From CADDYT01 sp035294125 (GTDB lineage: Bacteria; Chloroflexota; Ktedonobacteria; Ktedonobacterales; Ktedonobacteraceae), in assembly GCA_035294125.1 (NCBI GenBank), contig DATGLM010000036.1, forward strand, positions 1 to 64,000: a DNA stretch of 64,000 nucleotides, read 5' to 3'. A program made the translations under genes and the position numbers. The notes under the pieces are model-generated. The model was not told the DNA's origin and did not search any database. It saw nothing but the letters and a program-made list of their open reading frames with translations. This document shows positions 8,273 to 16,107 of the stretch, in pieces (the first letter of the stretch is position 1; the number at the start of each line of letters is the position of its first letter).

Positions 8273-9001
8273 ATGCAACCGGACCAACCAGACACAGACA
8301 CGAAAGAGCAAAAAGCAGGGCCACAATCAACGCGGCAGCGATGGACTTATGGACGCATCGACCGCGAGCATCCTATCGGCGGGCAGATGTCGGATATCGT
8401 GCGCGGTATCTTTATGCGCCTGCGCCTGCCCTGGCTCTTGCAGCATTACGCCCGCGTGCCGGTGCTCGCCCTCTTTAGCTTCATCAACGGCTGTATCAGC
8501 ATCGGGTTGATGTCGGCACTGGCCCTCGTCACACACTCGCCCTTTATCTTTCCGTCGCTCGGCCCGACAGCCTTCCTGTTTTTCTACACGCCCACCGCGC
8601 CCAGCGCCTCGCCGCGCAATACACTGGTTGGTCATACCATCGGTGTACTCGCGGGCTATTTCAGCCTCGTCGTCACGGGACTGACAAATGCCGGTCCGGC
8701 GCTCGCCACCGGCGTAACAGGGCCGCGCGTCATCGCCGCCGCCCTCTCGCTTGGCCTGACGGCAGGCCTGATGGTGCTGACCAGATCGCCACACCCACCG
8801 GCGGGAGCAACCACACTCATCATCTCTCTCGGCATCCTTATCAAACCCTGGCAACTCCTGCTCCTGCTGGCGGCCGTGATTCTTCTGACGCTCCAGGCTA
8901 TCGCCATCAACCGTCTTGCCGGTATCCCCTACCCGCTCTGGAACCCCATTCAGGATACAAAACCCGACGAAGGTGCGAAACCCACCGATATGCGCCCGTG
9001 A
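8273..9001 (+). CDS. HPP-family membrane protein (possible nitrite/nitrate transporter)
   Basis: A 242-residue protein with a hydrophilic N-terminus of about 60 residues and four to five membrane helices. It shows the family hallmark SPHPPAGATTL (172-182) and the conserved FPSLGPTAFLFF segment near 93-104. HPP-domain proteins in plants and cyanobacteria transport nitrite across plastid or cell membranes. Standing directly behind a NapA/NasA-like enzyme, it may move the enzyme's product or substrate. AAGGAG precedes the ATG by eight bases. The long palindrome upstream may separate its expression from the operon. Confidence 0.85.
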   Translation: MQPDQPDTDTKEQKAGPQSTRQRWTYGRIDREHPIGGQMSDIVRGIFMRLRLPWLLQHYARVPVLALFSFINGCISIGLMSALALVTHSPFIFPSLGPTAFLFFYTPTAPSASPRNTLVGHTIGVLAGYFSLVVTGLTNAGPALATGVTGPRVIAAALSLGLTAGLMVLTRSPHPPAGATTLIISLGILIKPWQLLLLLAAVILLTLQAIAINRLAGIPYPLWNPIQDTKPDEGAKPTDMRP

Positions 9002-9077
9002 GGAGGAGAAACACATCTACTTGCTATTTATTCCAAAACTCACTAGAATGGGACCTATGAAAAAGGGCCTCTCGCCT

Positions 9078-9105
9078 GTCATTCTGAGTGCAGCGAAAAA
9101 ATGAC
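9078..9105 (+). repeat. Dispersed GTCATTCTGAG-type intergenic repeat
   Basis: GTCATTCTGAGTGCAGCGAA followed by AATGAC forms a short inverted-ended unit. Related copies are at 14018-14044 (opposite orientation) and within the hairpin at 16041-16070. The copies lie outside genes and share the core TTCTGAG(C/T)GNAGCGAA. Confidence 0.6.
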
Positions 9106-9158
9106 ATGGGGGAGCAGGCTTTCAATGACATGTAATGGAGTGAGGAGAACTATCCTGC

Positions 9159-9758
9159 ATGGAGGGCAGATCGCATCTTCTGGTCGGATTGACGGCGGCT
9201 GTCGTACTCGACAGCGTGGTACACATTACAGGCACACCTTTAATGATGACGTCGACGGTGTCGGTGACGTTGCTGGTGAAAAAGATTGTCTTCTATTCCA
9301 TGGTGGCGCTGGGTTCGCTGCTGCCGGACATCGATAACGCGCATAGCACGCTAGGTCGCAAACTGGGCTGGGTCAGCAAGAGCATTCAGCATGTCGCGGG
9401 GCATCGCACGCTTTTTCACAGCCTGCTCGGTCTGGCACTTGGTTCGCTGCTCGCGCTCGGCCTGGAGCAACTGGTCGTCTACCTGCTGGCAATGCGGGGA
9501 CTCACCATTCCAGCTCTGTTCATAAGAGGAGAGCATCTGGTCTTTATTTCCGTCCTCTTCGGGTGTATTATGCATATTGCAGCCGACGCGCTGACGGAAG
9601 GAGGCGTTCCGCTGTTCTGGCCCTACCCGAAACGCTACGGTTTCCCGCCGAACCCACGCTGGCGCTTCCGTACCGGCACGTGGCCCGAATTTGTGATCGT
9701 CTACAGCTTTATGCTGCTGGTCGGCATCGGGGTCTGGCAATCAGTCATTACAATATAG
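9159..9758 (+). CDS. YdjM-like membrane-bound metal-dependent hydrolase
   Basis: A 199-residue membrane protein of the YdjM/DUF457 family. The metal-binding pattern is visible: H6 at the N-terminus, LPDIDNAHS near 64-72, GHRTLFHSLLG near 86-96 and HIAADALTEGGVPLFWPY near 131-148. Four to five hydrophobic segments surround these motifs. The family is linked to phospholipid or stress responses, but substrates are unknown. The gene ends seven bases before the DUF2079 gene and probably shares its transcript. Confidence 0.85.
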   Translation: MEGRSHLLVGLTAAVVLDSVVHITGTPLMMTSTVSVTLLVKKIVFYSMVALGSLLPDIDNAHSTLGRKLGWVSKSIQHVAGHRTLFHSLLGLALGSLLALGLEQLVVYLLAMRGLTIPALFIRGEHLVFISVLFGCIMHIAADALTEGGVPLFWPYPKRYGFPPNPRWRFRTGTWPEFVIVYSFMLLVGIGVWQSVITI

Positions 9759-9765
9759 ATAGATT

Positions 9766-11568
9766 ATGGATAAATACTTGAGCATATTCAAAGCCAGACA
9801 ACAGACTATCGCCTGGATATTGCTGGCGGCAGTGATGATTGTCTACATCCTGGAGATGAGCCGCCAGGCGGTTTTGCGGTACGAAGTATTTCAGGCCACC
9901 GCCTTTGATCTGGGCAATATGGACCAGGTGCTCTGGAATACTATTCACGGGCGGCTCTTTCAATTTACGAACCAGGCTATCGACTGGTACGGCCCGCCGA
10001 CGCGGCTGGCTGTACACTTCGAGCCGATCATCCTGCCGCTCTCGCTGCTCTATGCCTTCCACGCCGACCCGCGTATCCTGCTGGTCTTCCAGACGCTCGT
10101 GCTGGCCTCCGGCGCGCTACCCGTCTTCCTGCTGACGCGCTATTTCCTGCCGGAATGGCCACTTCTGGGCGCGCTGATGGCGGTGGCCTACCTGCTCTCT
10201 CCGGCGCTGCTCGGCGTCAATATCTTCGACTTCCATCCCGTTGCGCTGGCGACACCGCTGCTGCTCTACGCCGTGCTGGCGCTGACCTATCGGCGCTATG
10301 GCTGGTTTATCATCGCCTGTATCCTTGCCGCAGCCTGTAAGGAGGACGTGCCGTTGAATGTCGCCATGCTCGGTATTCTTGTGGTGTGGAAGTATAAGCT
10401 GCCGCGCCTGGGGACGCTGCTGATTATCGGCGGCATCCTGTGGAGCGCCCTGGCTTTCCTCGTGATTATCCCCCACTTCTATCCCGGCGCGCAGCACAAC
10501 AATTTCTGGTATCGCTACGAGCAGTTGGGCAGTTCGCCCGGAGCGGCCATCATCAATATTGTGATACATCCCTGGCTGCTATTCACCACGTTCATCACGC
10601 TCGACCGTCTCTATTACCTGGCAGGCCTTGTACGCAGCACCGGCTTCCTGCCCCTGCTGGCCCCGGAATGGCTCATCCCGGCCCTGCCCACGCTCGCGGT
10701 CAACCTGCTCAGCACCGACGCCACGACCTACAGCGGCGTCTACCAGTACAACGCTGCCATCATCCCTTTCATTATGATCGCCGCCATTCACGGCACCCGG
10801 CGCCTGATCCTGCTCTGGCAATCGTGGCGCGGCGAAAACAGAGGACAATATATCACTCCCCCCTTACAAGTCACTCCGAACGGGAGAAACGAGCAACCAC
10901 CTCCGTTTTACCTGCGTAGCGAGGCAATCGTCACAAAGCAGTTCCTGCGCCTCGCACATGGCTTTGAGCAAAGCCGCTCTGGCTCTCTTCTTAAAAGCGG
11001 ACTCGCGCAGTTCGTCCAGAATATGCGACAGAGCGCAGGCTGGCAAAAGCTGCGTCGGCGCAGCTTGCAATCGGGCAAGGCGGGATGGCAGTATGCAAAG
11101 CAGCAGTGGCAGCGTTTTAGCGAGCGCATGATTCCCATCGCCAAGCGGACGGCTATCACCCGCTTGCAGTGGTACGTGTTTGTCTGGATTACCTTTCTGG
11201 TTGGCCTCAACTTTGTGATCGCCACACCGCAGCTCAATAGCTTCTGGCCTACGCACGACCCAGGCCCACGCGAGCAGCAGATCGAGCAATTGCTGGCAAT
11301 GATTCCGCCCGACGCCTCCGTTTCGGCTGGTGATAATCTCAATCCGCATCTTACCGAGCGACAGTACGTGACCGTCTTTCCCGCCCTGTGCGTCACCAGC
11401 CCAACCTGTACTAACTCCGTCCAGTATATTATCGTCGATCTGAATAACGTTTTCCCGGACGAGCGTAACGCCACCGCCAGCACGCTGAACCAGCTCATAC
11501 ATTCAGGTCAATATATCCTGTTGAAGCAGGCAGATGGCGTATGGCTTCTGCAAAAAAAGCAGAAGTGA
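9766..11568 (+). CDS. DUF2079 polytopic membrane protein
   Basis: A 600-residue protein. The first about 345 residues hold roughly nine membrane helices and the DUF2079 pattern (FDLGNMDQVLWNTIHG at 47-62; VHFEPIILPLSLLYAFHADP near 84-103; NIFDFHPVA; ACKEDVPL). A loop of about 115 residues, basic and Gln/Arg-rich, follows, then another helix (about 465-485) and a small soluble domain. DUF2079 proteins resemble GT-C glycosyltransferases; a glycosyl-transfer role is inference from fold relatives. The ATG lies shortly after the preceding stop without a strong ribosome site, consistent with coupling. Confidence 0.88.
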   Translation: MDKYLSIFKARQQTIAWILLAAVMIVYILEMSRQAVLRYEVFQATAFDLGNMDQVLWNTIHGRLFQFTNQAIDWYGPPTRLAVHFEPIILPLSLLYAFHADPRILLVFQTLVLASGALPVFLLTRYFLPEWPLLGALMAVAYLLSPALLGVNIFDFHPVALATPLLLYAVLALTYRRYGWFIIACILAAACKEDVPLNVAMLGILVVWKYKLPRLGTLLIIGGILWSALAFLVIIPHFYPGAQHNNFWYRYEQLGSSPGAAIINIVIHPWLLFTTFITLDRLYYLAGLVRSTGFLPLLAPEWLIPALPTLAVNLLSTDATTYSGVYQYNAAIIPFIMIAAIHGTRRLILLWQSWRGENRGQYITPPLQVTPNGRNEQPPPFYLRSEAIVTKQFLRLAHGFEQSRSGSLLKSGLAQFVQNMRQSAGWQKLRRRSLQSGKAGWQYAKQQWQRFSERMIPIAKRTAITRLQWYVFVWITFLVGLNFVIATPQLNSFWPTHDPGPREQQIEQLLAMIPPDASVSAGDNLNPHLTERQYVTVFPALCVTSPTCTNSVQYIIVDLNNVFPDERNATASTLNQLIHSGQYILLKQADGVWLLQKKQK

Positions 11569-11611
11569 ACGTTCAGTGGTAAATCCATGTAGCGCAGAAG
11601 GGGTAGTTCGT

Positions 11612-11619
11612 GTTATAAT
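11612..11619 (+). promoter_or_regulatory. Extended -10 promoter before the YggT gene
   Basis: A TGTTATAAT stretch combines the TATAAT box with an upstream TG, the extended -10 pattern. No convincing -35 is present. It lies 84 bases before the YggT-domain ATG and after the DUF2079 stop. Confidence 0.45.
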
Positions 11620-11702
11620 CGCTACAAGAAGGTCAAGGCCCGACAACATGATAAGGCTTTGCACCTTTAGCCAGGTAGATTAGCATTATGGAGGAGAGCA
11701 GG

Positions 11703-12227
11703 ATGTATCAAAATCCTTATCCCAACGATCCCGCCGCTACACAGGCCTCTGGTCCGCCTGATATGGAGGAACTCCCACTGAAACAGGCTCCTCCACCGGT
11801 CAGCGGCGCGGCCCAGCCCATTGTTCCAGGTTCTGGTCCCGGTATTGGCGACGAGGGGGTTAACCCTGAAGAGGAGGGTGAGGTGATTGAGGCGCGAGAA
11901 GAGGCGCGCACTGTCAAATTTGCCATCGGCAAGCTCAATGATTTTCTCCAGTGGTTCATCGTGGTGCTGGAGATCACACTGCTGCTCCGCTTTCTTTTCA
12001 AGCTCATCGGGGCGAATCCAGACAATATCTTCGCCGCGTTCCTGTACGCATTGACCGATATTGTGCTGTACCCGTTCAGCAATCTCGTGGGCGCGCCATC
12101 CCTGCACCAGAACCAGTCGTTCGAGTGGTCCACCCTCATCGCCATGCTCATCTACTGGCTGGTCTTCTACGCTATTCGGAAATTTCTGTCTATCCTCATT
12201 TCAGAACCGGAGCCGTCTACTCCATAG
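11703..12227 (+). CDS. YggT-family membrane protein
   Basis: A 174-residue protein. The N-terminal about 75 residues are Pro-rich and acidic; the rest has two membrane helices with the YggT pattern (LLRFLFKLIGANPDN, then PFSNLVGAPS and a second helix ending IRKFLSIL). YggT proteins of other bacteria often sit with cell-division or cell-shape genes. The ATG at 11703 is preferred over one 15 bases upstream because GGAGAG is spaced correctly. It is followed closely by the DUF2877 gene, with no link in function that I can see. Confidence 0.8.
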   Translation: MYQNPYPNDPAATQASGPPDMEELPLKQAPPPVSGAAQPIVPGSGPGIGDEGVNPEEEGEVIEAREEARTVKFAIGKLNDFLQWFIVVLEITLLLRFLFKLIGANPDNIFAAFLYALTDIVLYPFSNLVGAPSLHQNQSFEWSTLIAMLIYWLVFYAIRKFLSILISEPEPSTP

Positions 12228-12241
12228 ATTGATCGAGAGCA

Positions 12242-13201
12242 ATGAGCAGATTCGCGGCGCAGAGGATGAGAGCTACCGCATACAGCACATGTATCGAGGC
12301 GGCAGCGGCGGGAACGCCACAACGCGGCAGCGTTCACAGCGTTTTCGCCGCTGCCGCTAACATACTCTTTCCCGGCGAATTCGTTCTCTCGCTCAACGCC
12401 AGCGACTCGCCGCACATGCCCAACGGCGTGCATCTCTCCGTGCCATCCGGGGCATTTCCGTTCTCCGCCCTGCGAAGCGGTATGCCCGTTCTCCTCGGCG
12501 CTTGCCGCCTCAACATCGAAGCCCTCGCCTGCTCCCTCGATCTTACCACCTGCTCCCGGTGGAACCCACACATCGACCACCCCTCCACAATCAATATCCA
12601 GATATTAAAAGCCAATGGAGACCGGCTACGCATAAGGTGGGAGAAACACGCGGCCCATGCAACCATTGCGGCAGTACCACCACACACAGGCCGACCGCCG
12701 GGGTCGGCCCTACTATACATGTTCGCTCGCTCGCCACACGAGCGAGCAGGATTGGCAATGGAGGTGGATGAGGACATAGGTAGTAGAGCCGACCGCCAGG
12801 GTCGATTTGCAGGGTGGCCGGAGAAGTTCGCCCGCTCTCTCTGTGGGCGCGGGGTGGGCCTGACGCCGACGGGCGATGATATACTGGCGGGATGGATGGC
12901 GATGGGCTGGCTATTGTATGGCCCGGAGCCTGCGTTTCTGGCCGCGTGTCAGCAGATTATGGAGGTGGCACACAGGCAGACGCACCTGCTCAGTCGCTGC
13001 TGGCTGCGCTATGCCGCCGGGGGGAACGTGGCGCTGCCTGTCGCAAAGCTGTTGGAGGCGTTGGTACGGGAGCCTGGAACAGAAAACGATGCACGGCTTG
13101 AACAGGCGGCGCAAGCTGTGCTGGCAATGGGAGCGACATCGGGCTACGATGTGATTAGCGGTATCCTGTTCGCCCTGCAACAATTCTTACTCAAGGCGTA
13201 A
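12242..13201 (+). CDS. DUF2877 (AllH-like) protein with repeat-derived insert
   Basis: A 319-residue protein. The C-terminal half contains GRGVGLTPTGDDILAGW (about 202-218), the signature of the DUF2877 family, which includes the AllH subunit of oxamate carbamoyltransferase. Residues about 148-188 are unlike the rest: the DNA there (12689-12803) consists of hairpin repeats of the intergenic type, read in frame. The gene overlaps the convergent lipoprotein gene by 11 bases at its 3' end. The enzyme role is unproven, and whether the protein is still functional with the insert is an open question. Confidence 0.75.
   Translation: MSRFAAQRMRATAYSTCIEAAAAGTPQRGSVHSVFAAAANILFPGEFVLSLNASDSPHMPNGVHLSVPSGAFPFSALRSGMPVLLGACRLNIEALACSLDLTTCSRWNPHIDHPSTINIQILKANGDRLRIRWEKHAAHATIAAVPPHTGRPPGSALLYMFARSPHERAGLAMEVDEDIGSRADRQGRFAGWPEKFARSLCGRGVGLTPTGDDILAGWMAMGWLLYGPEPAFLAACQQIMEVAHRQTHLLSRCWLRYAAGGNVALPVAKLLEALVREPGTENDARLEQAAQAVLAMGATSGYDVISGILFALQQFLLKA
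12689..12803. repeat. Cluster of three hairpin repeats inside the DUF2877 coding frame
   Basis: GGCCGACC (12689-12696) pairs with GGTCGGCC (12702-12709) and is followed by CTAC. GCTCGCTCG (12725-12733) pairs with CGAGCGAGC (12739-12747). A decayed copy of the first unit, preceded by GTAG, lies at 12788-12803. They resemble the intergenic GTAG...CTAC hairpins elsewhere in the window but here stay open in frame. Confidence 0.6.
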
Positions 13202-13742
13202 CAGGAGTGCCTGTAGCGGGCACATCGATGTTGCCGTCCTGGCCGCAGGAGGTGAAGTGCAGGCCGTTTGCCTCCTGCGTCATGCCAGAGCAGGTGTAGA
13301 CCTGCGCAGGGCCTGGTTTCTTAGGAACCACGTAATGCTGCACGGCATCCGTGACGGTACATTGTCCGTTCGTGCTCTTAATGGTAAAGGTGCGGTTGAC
13401 CCCGCTATCCAGGCTGAGTAGATCAAAGTTCAGCGTGGCAGGCTGGCATTGCTTATAATCCCGGGCAAAGCAATCCTCCACAGTCCTGGCCGAACCGGTA
13501 TCGGTCACAATACCCGTCAGCGCCGTATGCACGGTGCCACATTGCTGCACCGCCGTACTTGTGGGAGCCGCACCGGCCCCGGTCGTTGTCCCACTATTCG
13601 TTCCACAGGCCACCACCAGCAGTCCCAGGCACAGACATACCAGCGCTATAAAAAACCCACCGGTGAACATTCTGCCAGACTGCCCACCGCCAGGGGCTGA
13701 AAGTACCAGTTTCTCTGATTGTGGTCGCTGTCGTTTTTTCAA
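13191..13742 (-). CDS. Secreted lipoprotein of unknown function
   Basis: A 183-residue protein. A basic N-terminus leads into a hydrophobic stretch (about 28-45) ending LLVVAC, a lipobox with Cys at about 46. A Thr/Ser/Ala-rich linker and a domain of about 115 residues with six cysteines follow, likely disulfide-bonded outside the cell. The TTG start is chosen because GGAGG stands eight bases upstream and no ATG is near. No family is recognised. Its 3' end overlaps the convergent DUF2877 gene by 11 bases. Confidence 0.75.
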   Translation of the reverse strand: MKKRQRPQSEKLVLSAPGGGQSGRMFTGGFFIALVCLCLGLLVVACGTNSGTTTGAGAAPTSTAVQQCGTVHTALTGIVTDTGSARTVEDCFARDYKQCQPATLNFDLLSLDSGVNRTFTIKSTNGQCTVTDAVQHYVVPKKPGPAQVYTCSGMTQEANGLHFTSCGQDGNIDVPATGTPVTP

Positions 13743-13799
13743 ATGCTTTCCTCCTCTACCTGGAAGCCCCGCATGGAAGAGAATGAGCGATGGACATAC

Positions 13800-13934
13800 T
13801 CATTCCTCCTCCACGAACTTCATCTGCGCAAGGGCTAGCAGGGCAACATTGTCTGTGCGGCTAACTTTGCCCACACCCGTTATGAAGACGTTTGCCCGAA
13901 AAAGAAAGTTCCCTGCCTCTACTTGTTTTTCCAT
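13800..13934 (-). CDS. Possible 44-residue small protein
   Basis: A short open frame beginning MEKQVEAGNFLFRANVF and ending KFVEEE has a protein-like composition and lies upstream of the lipoprotein gene on the same strand. A TATAGC element sits about 15 bases before the ATG; no Shine-Dalgarno is seen. It may be a leader or micro-protein, or chance. Confidence 0.25.
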   Translation of the reverse strand: MEKQVEAGNFLFRANVFITGVGKVSRTDNVALLALAQMKFVEEE

Positions 13935-14017
13935 CACGGACGCGCTATAGTAGTGCAGTGAGAAAAACAAAAATACCGGGATTTCCAACCGGCGAAAGAA
14001 CAATCTAAGAGAGGCTG

Positions 14018-14044
14018 GAGATTCTTTGCTGCGCTCGGAATCTC
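14018..14044 (-). repeat. Dispersed repeat copy, inverted
   Basis: Read on the minus strand this is GAGATTCCGAGCGCAGCAAA followed by GAATCTC, matching the unit at 9078-9105. It ends 21 bases before the ATG at 14065. The rest of the 320-base gap 13743-14064 holds the possible small frame at 13800-13934 and AT-rich divergent promoter DNA. Confidence 0.6.
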
Positions 14045-14064
14045 GCCTGTGGAGAAGATATAAA

Positions 14065-14562
14065 ATGGCAGTAGAGATTGTCAGTAATTTACACTTTGCC
14101 AATATGGTGCTGGTGCTGGCAAGCGGTACCATTACAGCTATCTGGGGCTTTATCCTGTACTTCTTTGTCCTGAAGAAGGTACAGCCCGCGACAGTAACAG
14201 AAACAGCAGCGGGAAGAGGAGAAACAGTATCTACCAGCGGCGAGGTCGCAAAGACAGGGAAAGTGGAACGACCAGCGGCGCTCAGACCGTGGAACATCGC
14301 CCTCACCGTGACCGCCATCGTGGCGCTGCTACAGGCCCTGCTGGGCATCACGCTGGTCTTGCTAGGCCAACGACCGGGAACGGGAACCGGCCTCTATTAC
14401 CTGCACTACGTCTACGGCGCGATCGTGGCGGTGGCGATTCCTGTCGGCATCACCTACACCACCAGTGGCAAGCATATTCGCCGCGACGTGCTGATTCTCA
14501 GCATCGCCGCCCTCGTCCTGGTTGCCGCCGGGATTCGCGCCTTGATGACGGGGCCGCACTAG
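14065..14562 (+). CDS. Four-helix membrane protein of unknown function
   Basis: A 165-residue protein. Hydrophobic helices lie at about 12-34, 78-98, 108-130 and 138-158; a hydrophilic loop (about 36-72) follows the first. The segment YYLHYVYGAIVA carries a conserved-looking His at a helix start, as heme or quinone sites sometimes do, but this is only a resemblance. The start at 14065 has GGAGA nine bases upstream, whereas a longer frame would begin inside the dispersed repeat. The family is not recognised. Confidence 0.7.
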   Translation: MAVEIVSNLHFANMVLVLASGTITAIWGFILYFFVLKKVQPATVTETAAGRGETVSTSGEVAKTGKVERPAALRPWNIALTVTAIVALLQALLGITLVLLGQRPGTGTGLYYLHYVYGAIVAVAIPVGITYTTSGKHIRRDVLILSIAALVLVAAGIRALMTGPH

Positions 14563-14686
14563 GCGTTTCCAATCCGAACGGGAGATTGGCAAAGGGCCTG
14601 GTTCCTGTTGCTTTCCTACAGGGCAGTAGGGTATTAAACCCGAAAAAGTTAAGTGCAAGGGCACTGGTGGAAAGATAGAGAGATTC

Positions 14687-16018
14687 ATGCGAGCGTCATT
14701 TATCCATATTGCCGATACACACCTGGGCTACGAGCAGTACGGCGTGCGCGAGCGCTTCAACGACTTTAGCCGCGCCTTCTGGCAGATCACCGATGACGCG
14801 GTCGAACGCGGCGTCGATTTCCTGGTTATCGCCGGAGATTTGTTCAACAAGCGCGCCATCGATGCGCAGACCCTCATCCATGCCATCGAGGGCCTGCGCA
14901 AACTCAAAGAGCGCGACATTCCCGTTATCGCCATCGAGGGCAACCACGACCGCAGCTACTATCGCGATGGCACCTCCTGGCTGCAATTCCTCTGCTATCA
15001 GGGCTTCCTGACGCTGCTCACTCCCGTCATGCGCGACGGCGCGCCCGTCATCGCCCCCTGGCAGCCGGATACGATGCTCGGCACGCACGTCGACCTGCTC
15101 GGAGGCCGCCTGCGCGTCTACGGCATTCCCTGGCAGGGCGCGGCGACGCATCGCAGCCTGGAAGGATTAGCGGCGGCGCTGCAGGCCGAACGACCGGCGG
15201 AGGAGGCGATAGGCATCGAATATCGCGTCTTGATGATGCATACCGGTGTCGAGGGCATCGTGCCGCGCATTCAGGGCCTGCCCTCGATGAGCCAGTTCCG
15301 CCCGCTGCGCCCCTGGGTCGACTACCTCGCCCTCGGCCACGTCCACAAGCCCTACCATTTCGAGGACTGGATGTACAACCCCGGCTCAACGGAGACGTGC
15401 AGCGCCGAGGAGGCTGCCTGGGAAGAACGCGGCTACTATTACGTCGAAATCGACACCGGAGCGCCGCTCAACGAACCCAACGAGCTGAGGCCGCCGCTCT
15501 ACCATCGCGCCACGCATATCCCCAGCACACGCCGCCCCTTCGTGCGCCACGACCTGCGCGTCGACGGCCTGGACACACCCGATGAACTCTACGCCCGACT
15601 GGAAGACTACTGCCGCCGTTGCGGCCCGGACTATGCGTGCGCGAACTCGCGCCCCATCGTCCAGATCTACCTCGTCGGCACGCTCGGCTTCGACGCCGGT
15701 TCTCTCGACACGGCACGCATGGAAGAGATGGTGCGCAACTACTTCCAGCCCCTCTATGCCCGCATCGACAACAACACCAACGACCAGGACTATATCCCCG
15801 ACGGCAGCGACCTCGATGGCCGCGACCGCTCGGCCTGGCACGAACTGGAGCGCCGCATCTTCGAGGAACTGGTCAGTCGCGACAACCGCTACCTGCCCGC
15901 CAAAGAGCAATGGAGCCAGGTCGTCGCCGCACTCAAACAGCAGGCACTCGAGAAGCAAGACCCTGCCCAAATTGCCCAGTTCCTGCGTGACAAACGCGCC
16001 GAACTGCTCGGCGGATAG
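14687..16018 (+). CDS. SbcD/Mre11-like DNA repair nuclease
   Basis: A 443-residue metallophosphoesterase. Phosphoesterase motifs are seen in order: HIADTHLG (7-14), VIAGDLFNKRA (near 47), EGNHDRSYY (near 83), MMHTGVEG and ALGHVHKPY (near 205-213). These bind two manganese ions in Mre11/SbcD nucleases, which trim double-strand ends and hairpins. The C-terminal about 150 residues form a capping domain. No SbcC/Rad50 ATPase gene is adjacent, although sbcD normally pairs with it. The many long palindromes in this window would be substrates for an SbcCD-type nuclease, which makes the partner worth locating. Confidence 0.88.
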   Translation: MRASFIHIADTHLGYEQYGVRERFNDFSRAFWQITDDAVERGVDFLVIAGDLFNKRAIDAQTLIHAIEGLRKLKERDIPVIAIEGNHDRSYYRDGTSWLQFLCYQGFLTLLTPVMRDGAPVIAPWQPDTMLGTHVDLLGGRLRVYGIPWQGAATHRSLEGLAAALQAERPAEEAIGIEYRVLMMHTGVEGIVPRIQGLPSMSQFRPLRPWVDYLALGHVHKPYHFEDWMYNPGSTETCSAEEAAWEERGYYYVEIDTGAPLNEPNELRPPLYHRATHIPSTRRPFVRHDLRVDGLDTPDELYARLEDYCRRCGPDYACANSRPIVQIYLVGTLGFDAGSLDTARMEEMVRNYFQPLYARIDNNTNDQDYIPDGSDLDGRDRSAWHELERRIFEELVSRDNRYLPAKEQWSQVVAALKQQALEKQDPAQIAQFLRDKRAELLGG

Positions 16019-16031
16019 CCTGCTATTAGAA

Positions 16032-16089
16032 GGCCGGGACATGTCATCCTTCGCTGTCACTCAGGATGACATGTCCCGGCCAGTTTTTT
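16032..16089. terminator. 19-bp stem terminator between convergent genes
   Basis: Arms 16032-16050 and 16063-16081 are perfectly complementary with a 12-base loop, followed by a six-T run (16084-16089). It serves the sbcD-like gene and may also stop the convergent M50 gene. The stem and loop contain the dispersed GTCAT...GAGTGACAGCGAA repeat, apparently adopted as a terminator. Confidence 0.8.
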
Positions 16090-16107
16090 GTGGTATGTAG
16101 CAAACTT

